Shown: positions 48,101 to 58,815, counted from the stretch's first letter. The stretch is 64,000 nt of DNA from Gari tellinella (GCA_922989275.2 OV277862.1:69701832-69765831), one strand, 5' to 3'. The notes: generated by a model from the letters alone, not told the origin. Translations and numbers: made by a program.

Positions 48101-51100
48101 ACATTATTTTTCCCGAATCTAAACATTAAGAAGATGATTTACCATTTTGCGGACTGAAAATTCGCCGCGTTTATTGAGACGAGAGTAACAGCGGCGAAAT
48201 CGCTTGTCGCCTCGGAAAAATACACTCGATACGGGGCCTAATTCTCCGAAAATATTGAACAAACGAACATAAATTACCTTTAAGAATTGATTTCCTCGAC
48301 AACTCCGTATTAATAATCACGTAACAGACACAAACAGTATTCCAAACTTCCGAAATGAAATCCAATTGCGCGGCATGCTTCGAACTTTTGACACATGTCT
48401 TTACTGGTTTCATTGGTTATCAAAAAGGTAATTCCCACAGGGTTCGACATTAACTTTTTTTTTCACTAGACATTCGGTCTTGTAGCCTGCAAACATTACT
48501 AGACCAGACCAAAAAGTTAGTAGACCAAACAGAAACAACTGAATCTTTGGTAAACTTCAATAATTTCGCAAAACTTTCTCTGTCTTTTTTGCTTTTCATA
48601 GCGTGTCTTTGACTCCGCCGTAGCTGTACTCGCCCCTTTCTCTTCCTTTTTCTTACCATTAAAACCGAAGCTAAATAAATCTGACATGATTTGACGTTAC
48701 GATGTACACAAACAAAAAAGCGTTCGCTGAATGTCGTACTTATACTTGGCAGAAAAATGGATATTTTCGTTAACAAAACAAATAATATATCAGAATTGGG
48801 ATTGATTTCGGTTTCGCACGTAAAAATTGATACAAAATTGTGTTTTAGGTAAAAATAATTGCATTGAAGATACTTACGACAATCATGGTAGTGAAAAGCG
48901 TGGGAAAGTGTAATATCCGGTGACTACCGAGAAATATCGGTTCGCAGAATAAATTGTCATTTTCAATCCCAAAAACTGAGACTGCAGTTACCTTTTCGGA
49001 TATTGTACCTTTCTAATTAAAAATGATCAATTCTAAAAACATTCAAAATGTAACTGTTATCAACACAATCAGGTGTTTAAGTATAGCGCGAGATGATCAA
49101 TTAATCACACCAATATTTTTCGTAACTGAACCGGATTTTACTCATCGCCCTAATTACTGCGGGATAGTTACTACTGCTAATTTTAGAACAAGGATTTCCC
49201 GACTGCGTGCTTTATTTAGATGCGGAAACAGTTTTGAGGTCTGGGCAACCTACTTGTCTGAAACCACAGTGGCGAACTGGGTAGGATTTTTAGCTTGAAC
49301 ATAATGATGTCATTTTCAAAATGCGTGAATTTAAAAAAATCATCCTCAGATTTTAACTAGACCATTCGGGTTAGTAACTGCGAGGGATCACTAGACCGAA
49401 CATCGCCGTTACTAGTGAATGTCTATCGGACGTAGGCCAATGTCGAACCCTGTCCCAGCGTCATTTTGAAAACATCCAATTAGATTAGACGTTATATACT
49501 TCCATTTAGAAAGACTGTTTTGATACTAGTGAAATTAACATAAATTACGATGGTTAAAATTAGCACTTATTCGTATGAAATGGCTAGCGACGCGGAAGAC
49601 GTTTTTCGTGGGAGTTTCGGGAAATCAGGTTTTTTTTAAGAACAAAGGCAAAACATTACACGCGGGAAACGAGGAATCTGCATTCTGGCATTTTTGGTAT
49701 ATATAGAAATTGAATACTTGGTGGTGAAATATTGAAAAAGAAAATCGTGACAACAAATATTTTAGTAGACCTGGATTTATCTCGTGACACGGTCATACAG
49801 TCTTATTAATTGTTCACAAAGTTAAGATTTGTTTTCTGTTTTTATGATGGATGGTAGTTTAAAGCAGGCTTAAAGTAAAATGAATCCTCCATTAGACATC
49901 AGCCTGTCGGGATGCAGTGAAATTTTATATTCAACACACAGGTTCTTGACACATAAAAAAAAAAAAACCCAAAATTTTTTTTATTTTTTTTACTAGACCT
50001 CTTTTTTTTTTATCCCGTATCTAGATCTAGATCTGTCTTCGATAGAATAAAAAAATATTTACTTTAACTTCAAGGGAATAGTAAAGGCATAAAAACTTAT
50101 CTCTAATGACTATGAGGAATAAGAGTTAAAACATTATACATTCAAATCACATTATACATACACTGTACTTAATTCTAAGTAAGGGTAGGTGTTTGACTGT
50201 GAGTGGCAAGTTAATGTTAAACTTTTTCAAATAAATTCTTTGATTAAGTTTATGAGAGTCAGAGACTTATGAATGTTTTTCCATAAGACAACCAGTTCTA
50301 CCCTGATCAGGGGCTTCCTGTTCTGGATCTACTGTTTGCAGTACATGCCCAATCTACTTGTTTCTGCATTCCTGTTTCAGAATTTATTTATTTGAAGAAG
50401 AAAAAAGTGAGCATTTCTAGTATGTGTGTGTATTATCTGATTGAGTGTGACAGTAGTGTAGTGTGTATGGCAGAGAAAAATGAAAAGGTGTGTACATTTC
50501 ACATGCTTTAAACTTTCAAATACTGATTAAAGAGACTTTTCCACTTTTAGGGTCAAAAGACTACATGTTGTTTGTGGTTTCTGTCAAAAGTAATTTTTCC
50601 ATTTTTATAATCTTGTAAATGGCACTGACACTGATCAGAGGACTCACCCAGGAGATCAGACTGGGTCTACACTTTTTCCATAGGTCCAGGCATTCATAGT
50701 TTCAGGATATTTTTTTTGTATAGTTTATGTATAAAATAAGTGAATTAATGTGTTTCAGCTGTTTATCATTTTTGTGCTTTTACAACCAGTAAGGCTTTAC
50801 AATGTAATACTTTGTTGCAAAATAATGGAATACTAGTTAATGCAAGCTGCAGTCAGCGAATAAACTGGGAGATCAGCAGGTATAATTGTAAACTTTAGTT
50901 ATGATCGAAGTGACTAACTTAAATATTGGTGCTGAACTTGAAAACAAAAATCCTACACAAACTGGTTCTTGCAAACAGATTAACAGAATAATACTTATTT
51001 CAGCCATTTCCATATAAACACACTATACTATACACTACATATATGCACGAATGAATTATAACGTGCTTATTCATTCGTGATATATGTATTGCTAAAAATG

Positions 51101-54100
51101 CACTATTTCATTGTTTAGGGGGCAAAAAAAATCGCCGCAGCGCGGGAGGGGGAGCCCTCCCACACCCTCCCCCTATGCCCCAAATTCAACATGCCTTCAG
51201 GAAATCCTGGGGAAATCCCTGTACACCTTTTTACGCCTTTAATTTATTCCTCCACTAAAGAAAATAGTTTCTTTTTATACAGTCATGAATTTGTTTCATA
51301 AGAAATATTTGCTATATCCTAGCAGATGATAGCTTAAAGCAGGCTGCAAGTAAAGCAGAATGCACCATAAAGGCACATTCTGCTTTACTTTCAGCCTGCT
51401 TTAAGTAGCCACCTGTCTTCAAATCTAGCAACATGCTACAGGGTAATGGGTTAACCCATTACTCCACAGTCTGTTTCGGTTACAAGTTGAAAGTGAAGCA
51501 GAGTGCACCATTAAGCACATTCTGCTTTACTTCCACAATGCTTTAAGCTACCATCAGGGAGGATAAAGAAAAAGTTTATTTAGTATATATTCATGACTGT
51601 TTACGGTTGAACTATTTTCTTCAGTGGAGAAATAAATTAAAGGCATAGTATTGGAGTAATGTGTTTCGAGAATACTCATTGCAGAAGTATTTGGATCTCT
51701 AGATCCCATAGAAGCACCTTTTAGGGTATTCATTTTTTTCATCCACTGAAAAAAATAAATACAATTTATACAGTCATGAGTATGTACCATAAGGAATACT
51801 TTCTTTATTCTATTCTAGCAGGTGGTAGCCTAAAGCAGGCTAAAAGTAAAGCAGAATGTGCCTTGATAAGTAACACAATGTTCTTTCTCAAGCACTAGTT
51901 GTTTTCCATCTATGGATATCTTTTGCTTAGCCCTTTGCCTCATAGCTTTTCAGGGAAGCAGAAGCCACCTGTCGGGATGAAGGAAAATCACAGGATAGAA
52001 TAATGAAAACACTGTCTAGGACTTATTTGTAAAGGCATGAAAAGTATTTCTATGAGGGAAAACATTACAGTTAAAAAAGATATTTCTTTAATGTCAGACT
52101 TAAAACTGAATCAATCTTTGCATATATGGTTTAATAAGAGCATATTTCCTAATCCTAAGCTTCTATACTTTGCTTGACACACATTTAAAAAGCAGTCTGA
52201 TTATGATCCAATCTGTTTTGGCACTTATTGGAAGCATTCAATTTCTTTACTTAAAATTTAATCTGAATTTTACAACATTTGTAAGCGACATGTTCGAAAC
52301 AAATTTTTGACAGGATAAGTGCTGAACCATTTTCCTGCTATTGTTCTCCCTATATAAGTGTATGTTGATGTCTTTTGAAAACAGTGTAGACCAAGATCAG
52401 CCAACTTCTGAATGAGGTCTGATCAGGGTCTGTACTGTTTTCTGATGCTCACTTATAACGAACTTGGATAAGATGAAAAACTGCTTAATACAAACTAAAA
52501 ATAATTCCCCGACTGCTTCCTTCTTTATTTTAATGGACTCCTGCTTGCTTAAGATGAACTGGAATCACTGGATATAGTGAAAAACTTGATAAGACAACAT
52601 GATTTTTAGGTCCCTACTTGTAAAATGGTTCTGTTAATACAACATGCCGGTCATTATCACAGTTTGACAAGTGGCTTACAAAGGTGACAGTACTTAATTG
52701 CTTAGCTGCTCATCACCTCTGATAACAAAACATTACCCAACCAACATGTTTTGTATATATGCTATTGATAAGATATTCAAACAACTGGAACTAGTTAGTT
52801 TACTGGGCACCTTATTTGTTTGGATCCAGATCAGATGCTTAATAACAGGGTGTCTGATCGGACTTCTTGCTGTTTGACACCCGTATTCTGCAAAAAGATA
52901 ACAGCCACTGATGCTATATCAACATAGTAGATCTATATCACAAAAACACTTTTTATGTTAAAAAAGTTTACTTATTAAATATGCATAATAGGTTGAGTTT
53001 TCTATTTATACAAAAAGGTAACAGGTTAAATTTTCAAGAAGAAAAATGGCATTTCTTATGTCATAGCCAATCTAATATTGATCATTATATTTGGTAAAAT
53101 TAAAAATAAATATTTCAGATTTAATTTCTATGCCTTTCTATCTTTGTTTCCTTCTAATCAATTTTGTATACTAAAAGTATGATAAGTAAAAAATCCTTTA
53201 TATGCAAACTATTCACAAAGAAATTTCGTTGTTTGGATAAGACGAAGTTTGGATAAGACGAAATAATTTTCAAGGTCCCCTGAATTTCGTTATAAGTGAG
53301 CATCACTGTATCTGAGTATGCACTCTTTTCTAGGGAATTTTATTTTATTAGCCATTGTAATAGCTGACATGATAGATATTCATTGTCAGCAGGAGAAGTG
53401 TTAACCCTTAGCCCGCCAAATAAATTGTCGTCTGCTATATTTCTTGTCTGCTTCAAGTTTCAAAGTGCTTCTAAGTTGCTCAAAATTGCTGAAAATGTTG
53501 TCCAAGTGTCAAACAGCTTGGATCCGGATGAGACGCCGAGTTACTCGGCGTCTCATCCGGATCCAAGCTGTTTGCATATGGAGCTATAGTCGTGAGTGGC
53601 AGTCTAAGGGTTAAGGTATATTAAAAAAGTGGGTTACTTTGCATCTAATAATGATCCAAACTGTTTTATACTTATGTCAATGTATGTGGTGGTTTCTTCT
53701 TACCGGTATTTGTCAATAGAATTACACTGGGAGTACATGTGTTCTGGAATAAGCAAAGATGAGGAGTTAATTGATTACCTGTCATAGCTTACACACTAAG
53801 ATAGGATTGATTGAAATGAAAGAAATCAGTCTGATCACTTGTAATGAAATAATGGTACAGTCATATGTGCCTTGAACCTTTACTCAGTAGATACACTTTA
53901 GAGTCTTAAGGTACATTCTGCTTTACTTTCAACCAACTTTAATGTGTCAGAACTGTTATGAATAAATTGTAATTCTGAAGCTACAAAAATAAGTGTTGCT
54001 TTCAGAATTTACAGCAGATGACATTTTTATCTGACTCACAAGTGTCTCATGTTTATTCAAGCTTTAATCCATTACCCAAAGCCTGTTTCTAGTTCTAGAG

Positions 54101-56757
54101 ACATGTGACTACTTAAAGCAGGTTGAAAATAAAGCAGAATGTGCCAGCCTGCTTTAAGCTACTATCTGCTATAATATAGAAAATGTTTCTTATGATACAT
54201 ATTCATGACTATAAAACTTATGATACATATTCGTGACTATAAAAATTGGAACTACATGTTTACATCAAAGGTGTTAAAAGGCGTATTCATCAGGTAATGG
54301 GTTAATCAAGTGTGAGTCAGGACTATATGTAAGCTTAATGAGTAATCTGAATATTTCCAACATCATCAACCTATGTCTCCAGAAAATAGGTGTTAAATTA
54401 TTTTACTAATTACCACTAGAACTGCAATTTTAAGTAGTAATCACAACATATTGTTTGGTGGAAACATAAAGGTTTAACCCATTACTCCATAGATCCTCAT
54501 TTTTAGGTATATAATTTTTTCCTCTTCTAAAGAAAATAGTTTCAATTTGTACAATCATAGATATGTACTGCAAGACATAATTTCTATATTCTAGCAGAAG
54601 GTAGTTTAAAGCAGGCTGAAAGTAAAGCAGAATGTGCATTCGGCTTTACTTTCAACCTGCTTTAAGTAGTCACTTGTCTCCAAAACTGAATAGGTTATGG
54701 AGTAAAGGTTTAAATATTTGAAATATTTTCATTATCTTTGTTCTTTAGTCATTGTGACTCATTCAGACATTGAACTTCTTCCTGTTACAGACCAGCAGCG
54801 GAGAGGTTTCAGATCGGCGGCAGGTGGACAATGCTATTAGGCAATTACAGCAACAGGTTGATAAATTACAAAATGAGAATGCTTCTTTAAAGGTAAGAAA
54901 AACACTGTTGTTGTTTTCTCAGTCTGAACTTTGTTTGGTTCTAACCCATTTATGCCTGGTTCTTGCAATGAACTCTCCACTGGGTGCTTGTTGGAAGATT
55001 TCTTTATTATATAGACAGGGCTGCCATTTCTCCGGATTTTTCCAAAATCTTCGGAATTTTATCCTAGTAGATGGTAGCTTAAAACAGGCTGAAAGTAAAG
55101 CAGAATGTGCCTTAAGGCACATTCTACTTTACTTTCAACCTGCTCTAAGTAATCACCCTTGAAAAATAGAAAATTTGGAAATCTTACGATTTTTCATGAT
55201 CAACTTATGGCAGCCCAGTATAGAAGAGTGATCTAAAGGCACTACAGTGTTTGTTCACACAGCAGAACATTTCGTATGAAATAGCAAACAGTGTAGACCC
55301 TTGGTCTACTATGTTAGCTAGTGTCTACCTTTATAGTGAACACTAGGCTTAAAAGGATTAAAATGAAAGAATTTGAAATTGATTTGCATTTTTGCTTTAT
55401 TTCTTGAAACTGAGAATTGATCCTTTGCAATATATGGATTTTCTCAATACTTCAGATAAAAATAAATCTCTTGCAGTATTTCAAGATAGATAAGTTTGGA
55501 GAGAAAGGATGTAAAACTTTGTTTTATTTCAATTCCGTGCCAGAATTAGCCCTTTACTCCATAGCCTGTATTGAACACAGATGACCACTTAAAGCAGTAG
55601 CGCGTTCAAGTACCGTATCGATTGCATCAGAAAACGGTAACAATTTAACTTAAACGGCCGTTTGGATGTTACCGATTGCGAACAGCACGAACAGCCTCAG
55701 AGGAAGTTAGCCATCACCAACAAGGAAAACAAAATGGCTACCAAATGAATTTAATAAAACCAGCGAACAGTCCCGACTTAATTTCTCATCAATAAACCAA
55801 TGATTTTCCAATACTTAATATATCAAACAAAGCAGCTTACATCTGAGCAGCTAAATCTTATTTTTATATGCGGTAAAATTGATGCATTTCAGCTGATTAG
55901 TACAGTTTTGCGTGTGCTGTTCCGATTCATACATAAATCGTTCTTACTCTTGAAAAGTTAATGGGGGCGCAATAATTTATTATTGAAGAGAATTGGTGAA
56001 CCTAAGATGTCATACTATATGGGTTGTTTGCATCGGTTAACGTTGCTGTTCGCTGATACGGTATTTGAACGCTACAGGTTAAAAGTAAAGCAGAACGTGC
56101 CTTAAGAGGCACATTCTGCTTTATTTTTAACCTGCTTTAAGCTACCATCTGTTGGAATTTGGAAAATTTTCTTATGATACATATTCATGACTGTATTAAG
56201 GGGCCTCCGTGGCCTAGTGGTATAGTCACTGTGACTTACATCACTAAGTGCTGTGAGTTCGGATCCCAGTCTGGTCATTTGGATTTTTCATGTGGGGAAG
56301 CCTTCCAGCTGGCTTGCAGAATGTCAGTGGTTCTACCCAGTAGCTGATTTGTGCCTGAAACAGTGCATAAAGGGCTTCTGGGGTCTTTATCCACCTGTAA
56401 TTAGCTGGATGTCGCGATATGACTGAAATGCTGTTAAAAGCGGCGTAAAATCCTATCAAATCAAATGGCTGTATTAAGTGGAACTATTTTTTTCAGTTGA
56501 GGAACAAATTAAAGGTTTAAAAATGTGCATTTATGGAGGAAAAGGGTTAAAGTTGCTAAAAACATTTGCTATGTTTTTTTCAGGCTGAGGAGGTACGTTT
56601 GAGAAAAGTTGCAATATCAGACACAGTAACGTCCACCCCTCCACCCACACAGCACATCATAGAGCAGTCACCGGCTACAGGCGTCTCCTTTCCACCATAT
56701 GTCTTCTTAATTGTTGCTTTAATATTGGGTATCTTAATTGGCAAGCTGATACTGTAG
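39194..56757 (+). CDS. VAPB: VAP (VAPA/VAPB-type vesicle-associated membrane protein-associated protein); complete, seven exons
   Basis: Exons: 39194-39251, 41497-41649, 42317-42423, 43598-43681, 45967-46065, 54791-54892, 56584-56757; 777 nt, 258 residues plus TAG, phases consistent. Residues about 5-125 form an MSP domain ([19 protein letters not shown], then [10 protein letters not shown], then [18 protein letters not shown]). By my count Pro56, the residue mutated in human ALS8, and Lys87 and Met89, which bind FFAT motifs, fall at the same numbers. Residues about 165-205 form a coiled coil ([20 protein letters not shown]). The C terminus [17 protein letters not shown] is a membrane anchor with a GxxxG motif. 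VAP is a tail-anchored ER protein that recruits lipid-transfer proteins to contact sites. VAPA and VAPB cannot be told apart reliably here, since invertebrates often have one VAP. Intron 5 (46066-54790) is expanded by a 3.5-kb transposon and many MITEs. The 3' UTR end is not determined. Confidence 0.96.
39648..39933 (+). mobile_element. tRNA-derived SINE in VAP intron 1
   Basis: A box TGGTAGAGCGTCGG at 39673 and B box GGTTCAATCCC at 39708-39718, correctly spaced. The body includes GGTGTCAGGATAAAGTGACC and AAAAGGTGCCCCTGCTCGG, and the tail is A/G-rich (GAAAGAAAGAAAAAAAAG). It looks younger than the other SINEs. Confidence 0.8.
40482..41111. mobile_element. 630-bp DNA transposon with 6-bp target duplication
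   Basis: Ends CAGTGTTGTGTCTAGG and CCTAGGCACAACACTG, exact inverted repeats, flanked by TAGATG at 40476-40481 and 41112-41117. Contains GGGGGACACTGTGTCCC. No transposase frame. Confidence 0.9.
41340..41410. repeat. B/C-core palindrome fragment just upstream of VAP exon 2
   Basis: AACAGTACAAACC...GATCAGACAC is answered by GATCGATCTTGGTCTACACTG. It matches the B/C core without recognisable ends, about 90 bp before the acceptor at 41497. Confidence 0.5.
42549..42930. repeat. Unclassified repeat, AGCTCGCCTGTTCG start
   Basis: Begins TTAGCTCGCCTGTTCGTAG and ends TAAACAGGCGAGCGTCAGG, echoing the GCTCACCTGAGC start and GGTGAGCGA end of the 26173-28062 element. Probably a related family. No clear target duplication. 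Confidence 0.5.
42980..43210 (+). mobile_element. Family A MITE in VAP intron 3
   Basis: TTAA-bounded. The second core arm is truncated after CTGCTTTACTTTCA. Confidence 0.8.
44112..44298. mobile_element. Family D MITE in VAP intron 4
   Basis: Ends CAGTAAAACCCCATGTAAC and GTCGTTATAGAGGGGGTTTT; core CAGAGATCCTTTAAGAGC. Confidence 0.75.
45114..45320 (+). other. Open frame in VAP intron 4; possible alternative last exon
   Basis: A basic 68-codon frame ([19 protein letters not shown]) directly follows a good acceptor (GCTTCTTCTTAG before AGGATG). The phase would fit VAP exon 4 (phase 0) and it runs to a stop. No homologue recognised. It could equally be chance; the stretch 44300-45110 around it shows nothing else. 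Confidence 0.2.
45687..45926 (+). mobile_element. Family A MITE, 40 bp before VAP exon 5
   Basis: TTAA-bounded. The core loop is shortened (AGCAGAATGCGATTTTCTGC in outline). Confidence 0.85.
46173..46420 (+). mobile_element. Hybrid TTAA MITE: family C-like left end, family A right end
   Basis: Starts TTAACCTTTAGTCTGCCATT (C-like). From about 46290 it carries the A core (GTGCCTTAAGGTGC) and ends GGCTATGGAGTAAAGGGTTAA-like. Confidence 0.65.
46477..46720. mobile_element. Foldback element with GGGCCCATTTCATAAAAC ends
   Basis: Outer ends GGGGCCCATTTCAT and TAATGAAACAGGCCCC. Inner arms TCTAATCCTGTCTTGTGAC and ACAAGACAGGATTAGA pair around CAAAGAGATAT. The rest of 46721-47679 shows only a GCCCC-type repeat start near 47031. 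Confidence 0.7.
47705..51221. mobile_element. 3.5-kb DNA transposon, 5-bp target duplication, class unassigned
   Basis: Ends CAGGGATTTCCCCAGG and CCTGGGGAAATCCCTG (exact 16-bp inversion), flanked by TACAC at 47700-47704 and 51222-51226. The subterminal right part is GC-rich (CGCGGGAGGGGGAGCCCTCC). CAGGG...CCCTG ends recall hAT, but 5 bp is not the usual 8. No transposase frame is visible; open frames up to 108 codons match nothing I know. It carries one nested element. Confidence 0.88.
48438..49452. mobile_element. Nested 1.0-kb transposon, 5-bp target duplication
   Basis: Ends CAGGGTTCGACATTAAC and a diverged GGCCAATGTCGAACCCTG, flanked by TCCCA at 48433-48437 and 49453-49457. Subterminal ACTAGAC/TAGTGAATGTCTA repeats. 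Same duplication length and CAGGG start as its host, so perhaps the same machinery. Confidence 0.85.
51451..51900. mobile_element. Family A MITE (51451-51668) sharing TTAA with its neighbour, then a partial A
   Basis: The forward copy starts at the TTAA that ends the previous one (GGGTTAACCCATTACTCC). Its left flank has a deletion after GTCTGTTTCGG. About 51711-51870 is a reverse partial copy. Confidence 0.75.
52440..53308. mobile_element. Family P pogo-like element, inverted relative to 26677-27558
   Basis: Ends TCTGATGCTCACTTATAACG and GTTATAAGTGAGCATCACTG. The interior is the reverse complement of the other copy (GGTGTCTGATCGGACTTC against GAAGTCTGATCAGACACC). The left end has lost its CAG; TA is present on the right. 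Confidence 0.85.
53401..53614 (+). mobile_element. Family C MITE, young copy
   Basis: TTAA-bounded, about 98 percent identical by eye to 33690-33903. Inner hairpin GAGACGCCGAGTTACTCGGC is intact. Confidence 0.9.
54063..54713. mobile_element. Two family A MITEs (54063-54305 forward, 54474-54713 reverse) with a J fragment between
   Basis: The first has a core deletion and a duplicated ATGATACATATTC segment. The second has TTAACCCATTACTCCATAG and GGAGTAAAGGTTTAA ends. AGTAGTAATCACAACATA near 54430 is a family J interior. Confidence 0.75.
55016..55218. mobile_element. Family H MITE, perfect 6-bp target duplication
   Basis: Ends CAGGGCTGCCATTTCTCC and TTATGGCAGCCCAG, flanked by TATAGA at 55010-55015 and 55219-55224. 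Core GTGCCTTAAGGCAC as in family A, subterminal TCCGGATTTTTCC. Confidence 0.9.
55598..56074. mobile_element. 477-bp element with 3-bp target duplication
   Basis: Ends TAGCGCGTTCAAGTACCG and GATACGGTATTTGAACGCTA, flanked by CAG on both sides. The empty site AAAGCAGGTT is seen in sister family A copies. A 3-bp duplication fits PIF/Harbinger or CACTA; not resolved. Confidence 0.8.
56201..56468 (+). mobile_element. tRNA-derived SINE (molluscan V-SINE-like), 10-bp target duplication
   Basis: A box TGGCCTAGTGG at 56210-56220 and B box AGTTCGGATCC at 56256-56266; body GATTTGTGCCTGAAACAGTG; tail GCGATATGACTGAAATGC then AAATCAAAT. Flanked by CTGTATTAAG at 56191-56200 and 56469-56478. Its tail resembles widespread molluscan SINEs (RUDI-like); the family name is my inference. 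Confidence 0.88.
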
Positions 56758-57228
56758 TGATATTTTCAAGTCCCAAATTTTTAATTGGCATGACTATTCT
56801 ATTATTTATATGACACAATATGTGCACAGAAAAAAAAAGGTACGAAAGGGGGCCACAGCTAACAGACGGGAACTACTGCTTGTAGCCTGCTTATGTGCAG
56901 ATCAACACAGTTGAAAAGACAAACTCAGTGTACCTGTGGTAGAAAGAAAGAAAGAAAGATGTGATGGATGGTTTATTGTAACAGATATTTTAGACTGACA
57001 AAAATATAAGATTGTATACCATCATGATCAAACTTGTTGTACGTAGCCATTCAAAAGAAGGCACATGATGGAATGCGACAATAATGTAAGAAACGACATT
57101 AGAAGCTTTTTGTAATGGTTCTGTCAGGCATGATGCAATCTTGTGTTGTAAGAGATACTCCTGCGTCTTCTTGGAAGTTAGCTCTGTACAAGTTTTACTA
57201 TTTAGTTTTGATTTCAGTCAAGCATGTA
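56758..57228 (+). other. VAP 3' UTR, start
   Basis: Follows the TAG at 56755-56757. It contains a short GAAA microsatellite at 56942-56960. No polyadenylation signal stands out, and VAP genes often have long 3' UTRs, so transcription may continue through the MITEs beyond. Confidence 0.5.
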
Positions 57229-57481
57229 CTAACCCATTAACCCATTTCCTGTTTCTAGTTTTGAAGACAAGTGACTACTTAAAGCAGGTTGAAAGTAAAG
57301 CAGAATGCGCCTTAAGGCGCATTCTGCTTTACTTTCAGCCTGCTTTAAGATGCCTACTGCAAGGATATGTAAAGCATTTTTTTCTGGTGCATATTCATGA
57401 CTGTTTAAAGTGGAACTATATTCGTAAGTAGGAGAATAAATTAAAGATGTTAAAAGGCATATTAATTGAGGAAAGGGTTAA
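57229..57481 (+). mobile_element. Family A MITE
   Basis: Left CTAACCCATTAACCC, right GAGGAAAGGGTTAA; near-perfect core hairpin GCGCCTTAAGGCGC. Confidence 0.9.
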
Positions 57482-57794
57482 ATAGCCATTCTTTGAAGAA
57501 GCAAGGATATCCTTAAAAGACAAGTTACAGCTTAATGCAAAACAACAGTAAAGCAAAAAGCTTCTTTAGGACTGCTATTTCATATCTTGTTTTAGTGGTT
57601 GCTTTACAGTTACACAACTTTGACTGTAGTTATTTCCAATGAGTTTGCTGCCATATAGTAGTTTTCATATAGTAGTTTTCTTTATCAATTTCTTTGAAAC
57701 TTTAGACAATTTAGAAGATAGAAAAGACAACAAAACATGACTCAATAGAACCTCTGGAATTGAACCTTTCTGGACTAAGAGGTTTAGCAGCCAT

Positions 57795-57930
57795 TTAACT
57801 CATTACCTCAAAGCCTGTTTCTAGTTTGGTAGCTTTTATGCAGGGCAACACTGAAGCAGAAAGCTCCATTTGGGACTTTCTGTATTACTGTTGGAATGCA
57901 TTAAGCAGCCATCGGGTCTTAAAGTATTTT
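57795..57930. mobile_element. A-left/F-core hybrid fragment
   Basis: Starts TTAACTCATTACCTCAAAGCC like family A, then passes to GCAGAAAGCTCCATTTGGG and GCATTAAGCAGCCAT of family F. A separate F-type core lies at about 58240-58330. Confidence 0.5.
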
Positions 57931-58573
57931 CTGTGTCTTGGTTGAATGGTTATTGAGCAAGTAGAACAAATGCCTCAGGACCCCAAAACTTCAGTATTTG
58001 GAGAATTCCTGTTTTAGGGGAGTCTAGTTCTCAGAGGTTATGCTGTACATAATTAGCTGGTGTGGTCTTGTAAGAAACAAATATTCCTTGGCAATTTCTA
58101 TTGAAGCTGATGGGTGAATGTATTGTATCTAAACATCATTGTACAATGCATTGCATATTGTGTGTCCATTCTGTAAGATTTGCTACAGACCATGCCTGTT
58201 TTTAGCAACCCCTCAAACTGGCAGTCTTACAGAAAAATAGCTTAGTGCAGGACAAAAGTAATGCAGAAAGCTCTGAAAGGAGCTTTCTGTATTACTTATG
58301 TTCTGTATTAAGCAGTCACCTGTCTTTTGAGATTGTAATCCTTCTTCATTGAATGGCTGCTGAACACGAGGTATCATGGTAGATTTATAGATTAGAAAAT
58401 AATATGGTTTCTGTGAACCTTTGAGTAAAATATAACAAAGTAGAATATTTTCTTGATTCTGTGTTAAGAGGAAAAAAATGTCACGCTTGGCTTACTTACT
58501 TTCTTAAAAGCTGCTTTACTAACAAAATAAATATTTTACCAAGCTACTGTATGTTATTGGCTTTACCATAGTC

Positions 58574-58815
58574 TTAACCTATTACCCTATAGCCTGTTTC
58601 TAATAATGAAGAAAGATGACCACTTAAAGCAGGTTGAAAGAAAAGCAGAATGTGCCTTAAGGCACATTCTGCTTTACTTTCAGCCTGCTTTAACTTAATA
58701 GCTACTAGGGATAACGAAAATATTTCTTTGGTACATATATTTGACTGTATTAATTGGAACTATTTTGTTCAGTAGAGAAACAAATTAAAGGTGTATTTTT
58801 GGAGTAATGGGTTAA
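58574..58815 (+). mobile_element. Family A MITE
   Basis: TTAA-bounded; perfect core GTGCCTTAAGGCAC; right end GGAGTAATGGGTTAA. Confidence 0.9.

Larger units (their letters stand above)
47680..51454 (-). mobile_element. Family A MITE (reverse) split by a 3.5-kb insertion
   Basis: The left 25 bp (TTAACCCATTAGCCC...TACAC) and the right 230 bp from 51222 (TACACCTTTTTACGCC to GGGTAATGGGTTAA) are one element. TACAC is present on both sides of the insert. Confidence 0.9.
55546..56550 (+). mobile_element. Family A MITE interrupted by two different insertions
   Basis: Three pieces (55546-55597, 56075-56200, 56469-56550) join into one copy once a 477-bp element and a SINE are removed. It ends 33 bp before the last VAP exon. 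Confidence 0.88.

Noticed and set aside
48450..48776. 108-codon minus-strand frame as a transposase
   Set aside because: It overlaps the end of the inner transposon, is lysine/arginine-rich without a catalytic motif and matches nothing I know.
53383..53589. Open frame shared almost exactly with 33618-33878
   Set aside because: Both are the family C MITE read through its palindrome; the shared protein-like string is repeat sequence, not a gene.
54919..55122. Frames containing [27 protein letters not shown] strings, seen many times across the window
   Set aside because: They are translations of the family A/H core in one frame, present wherever the MITE is.
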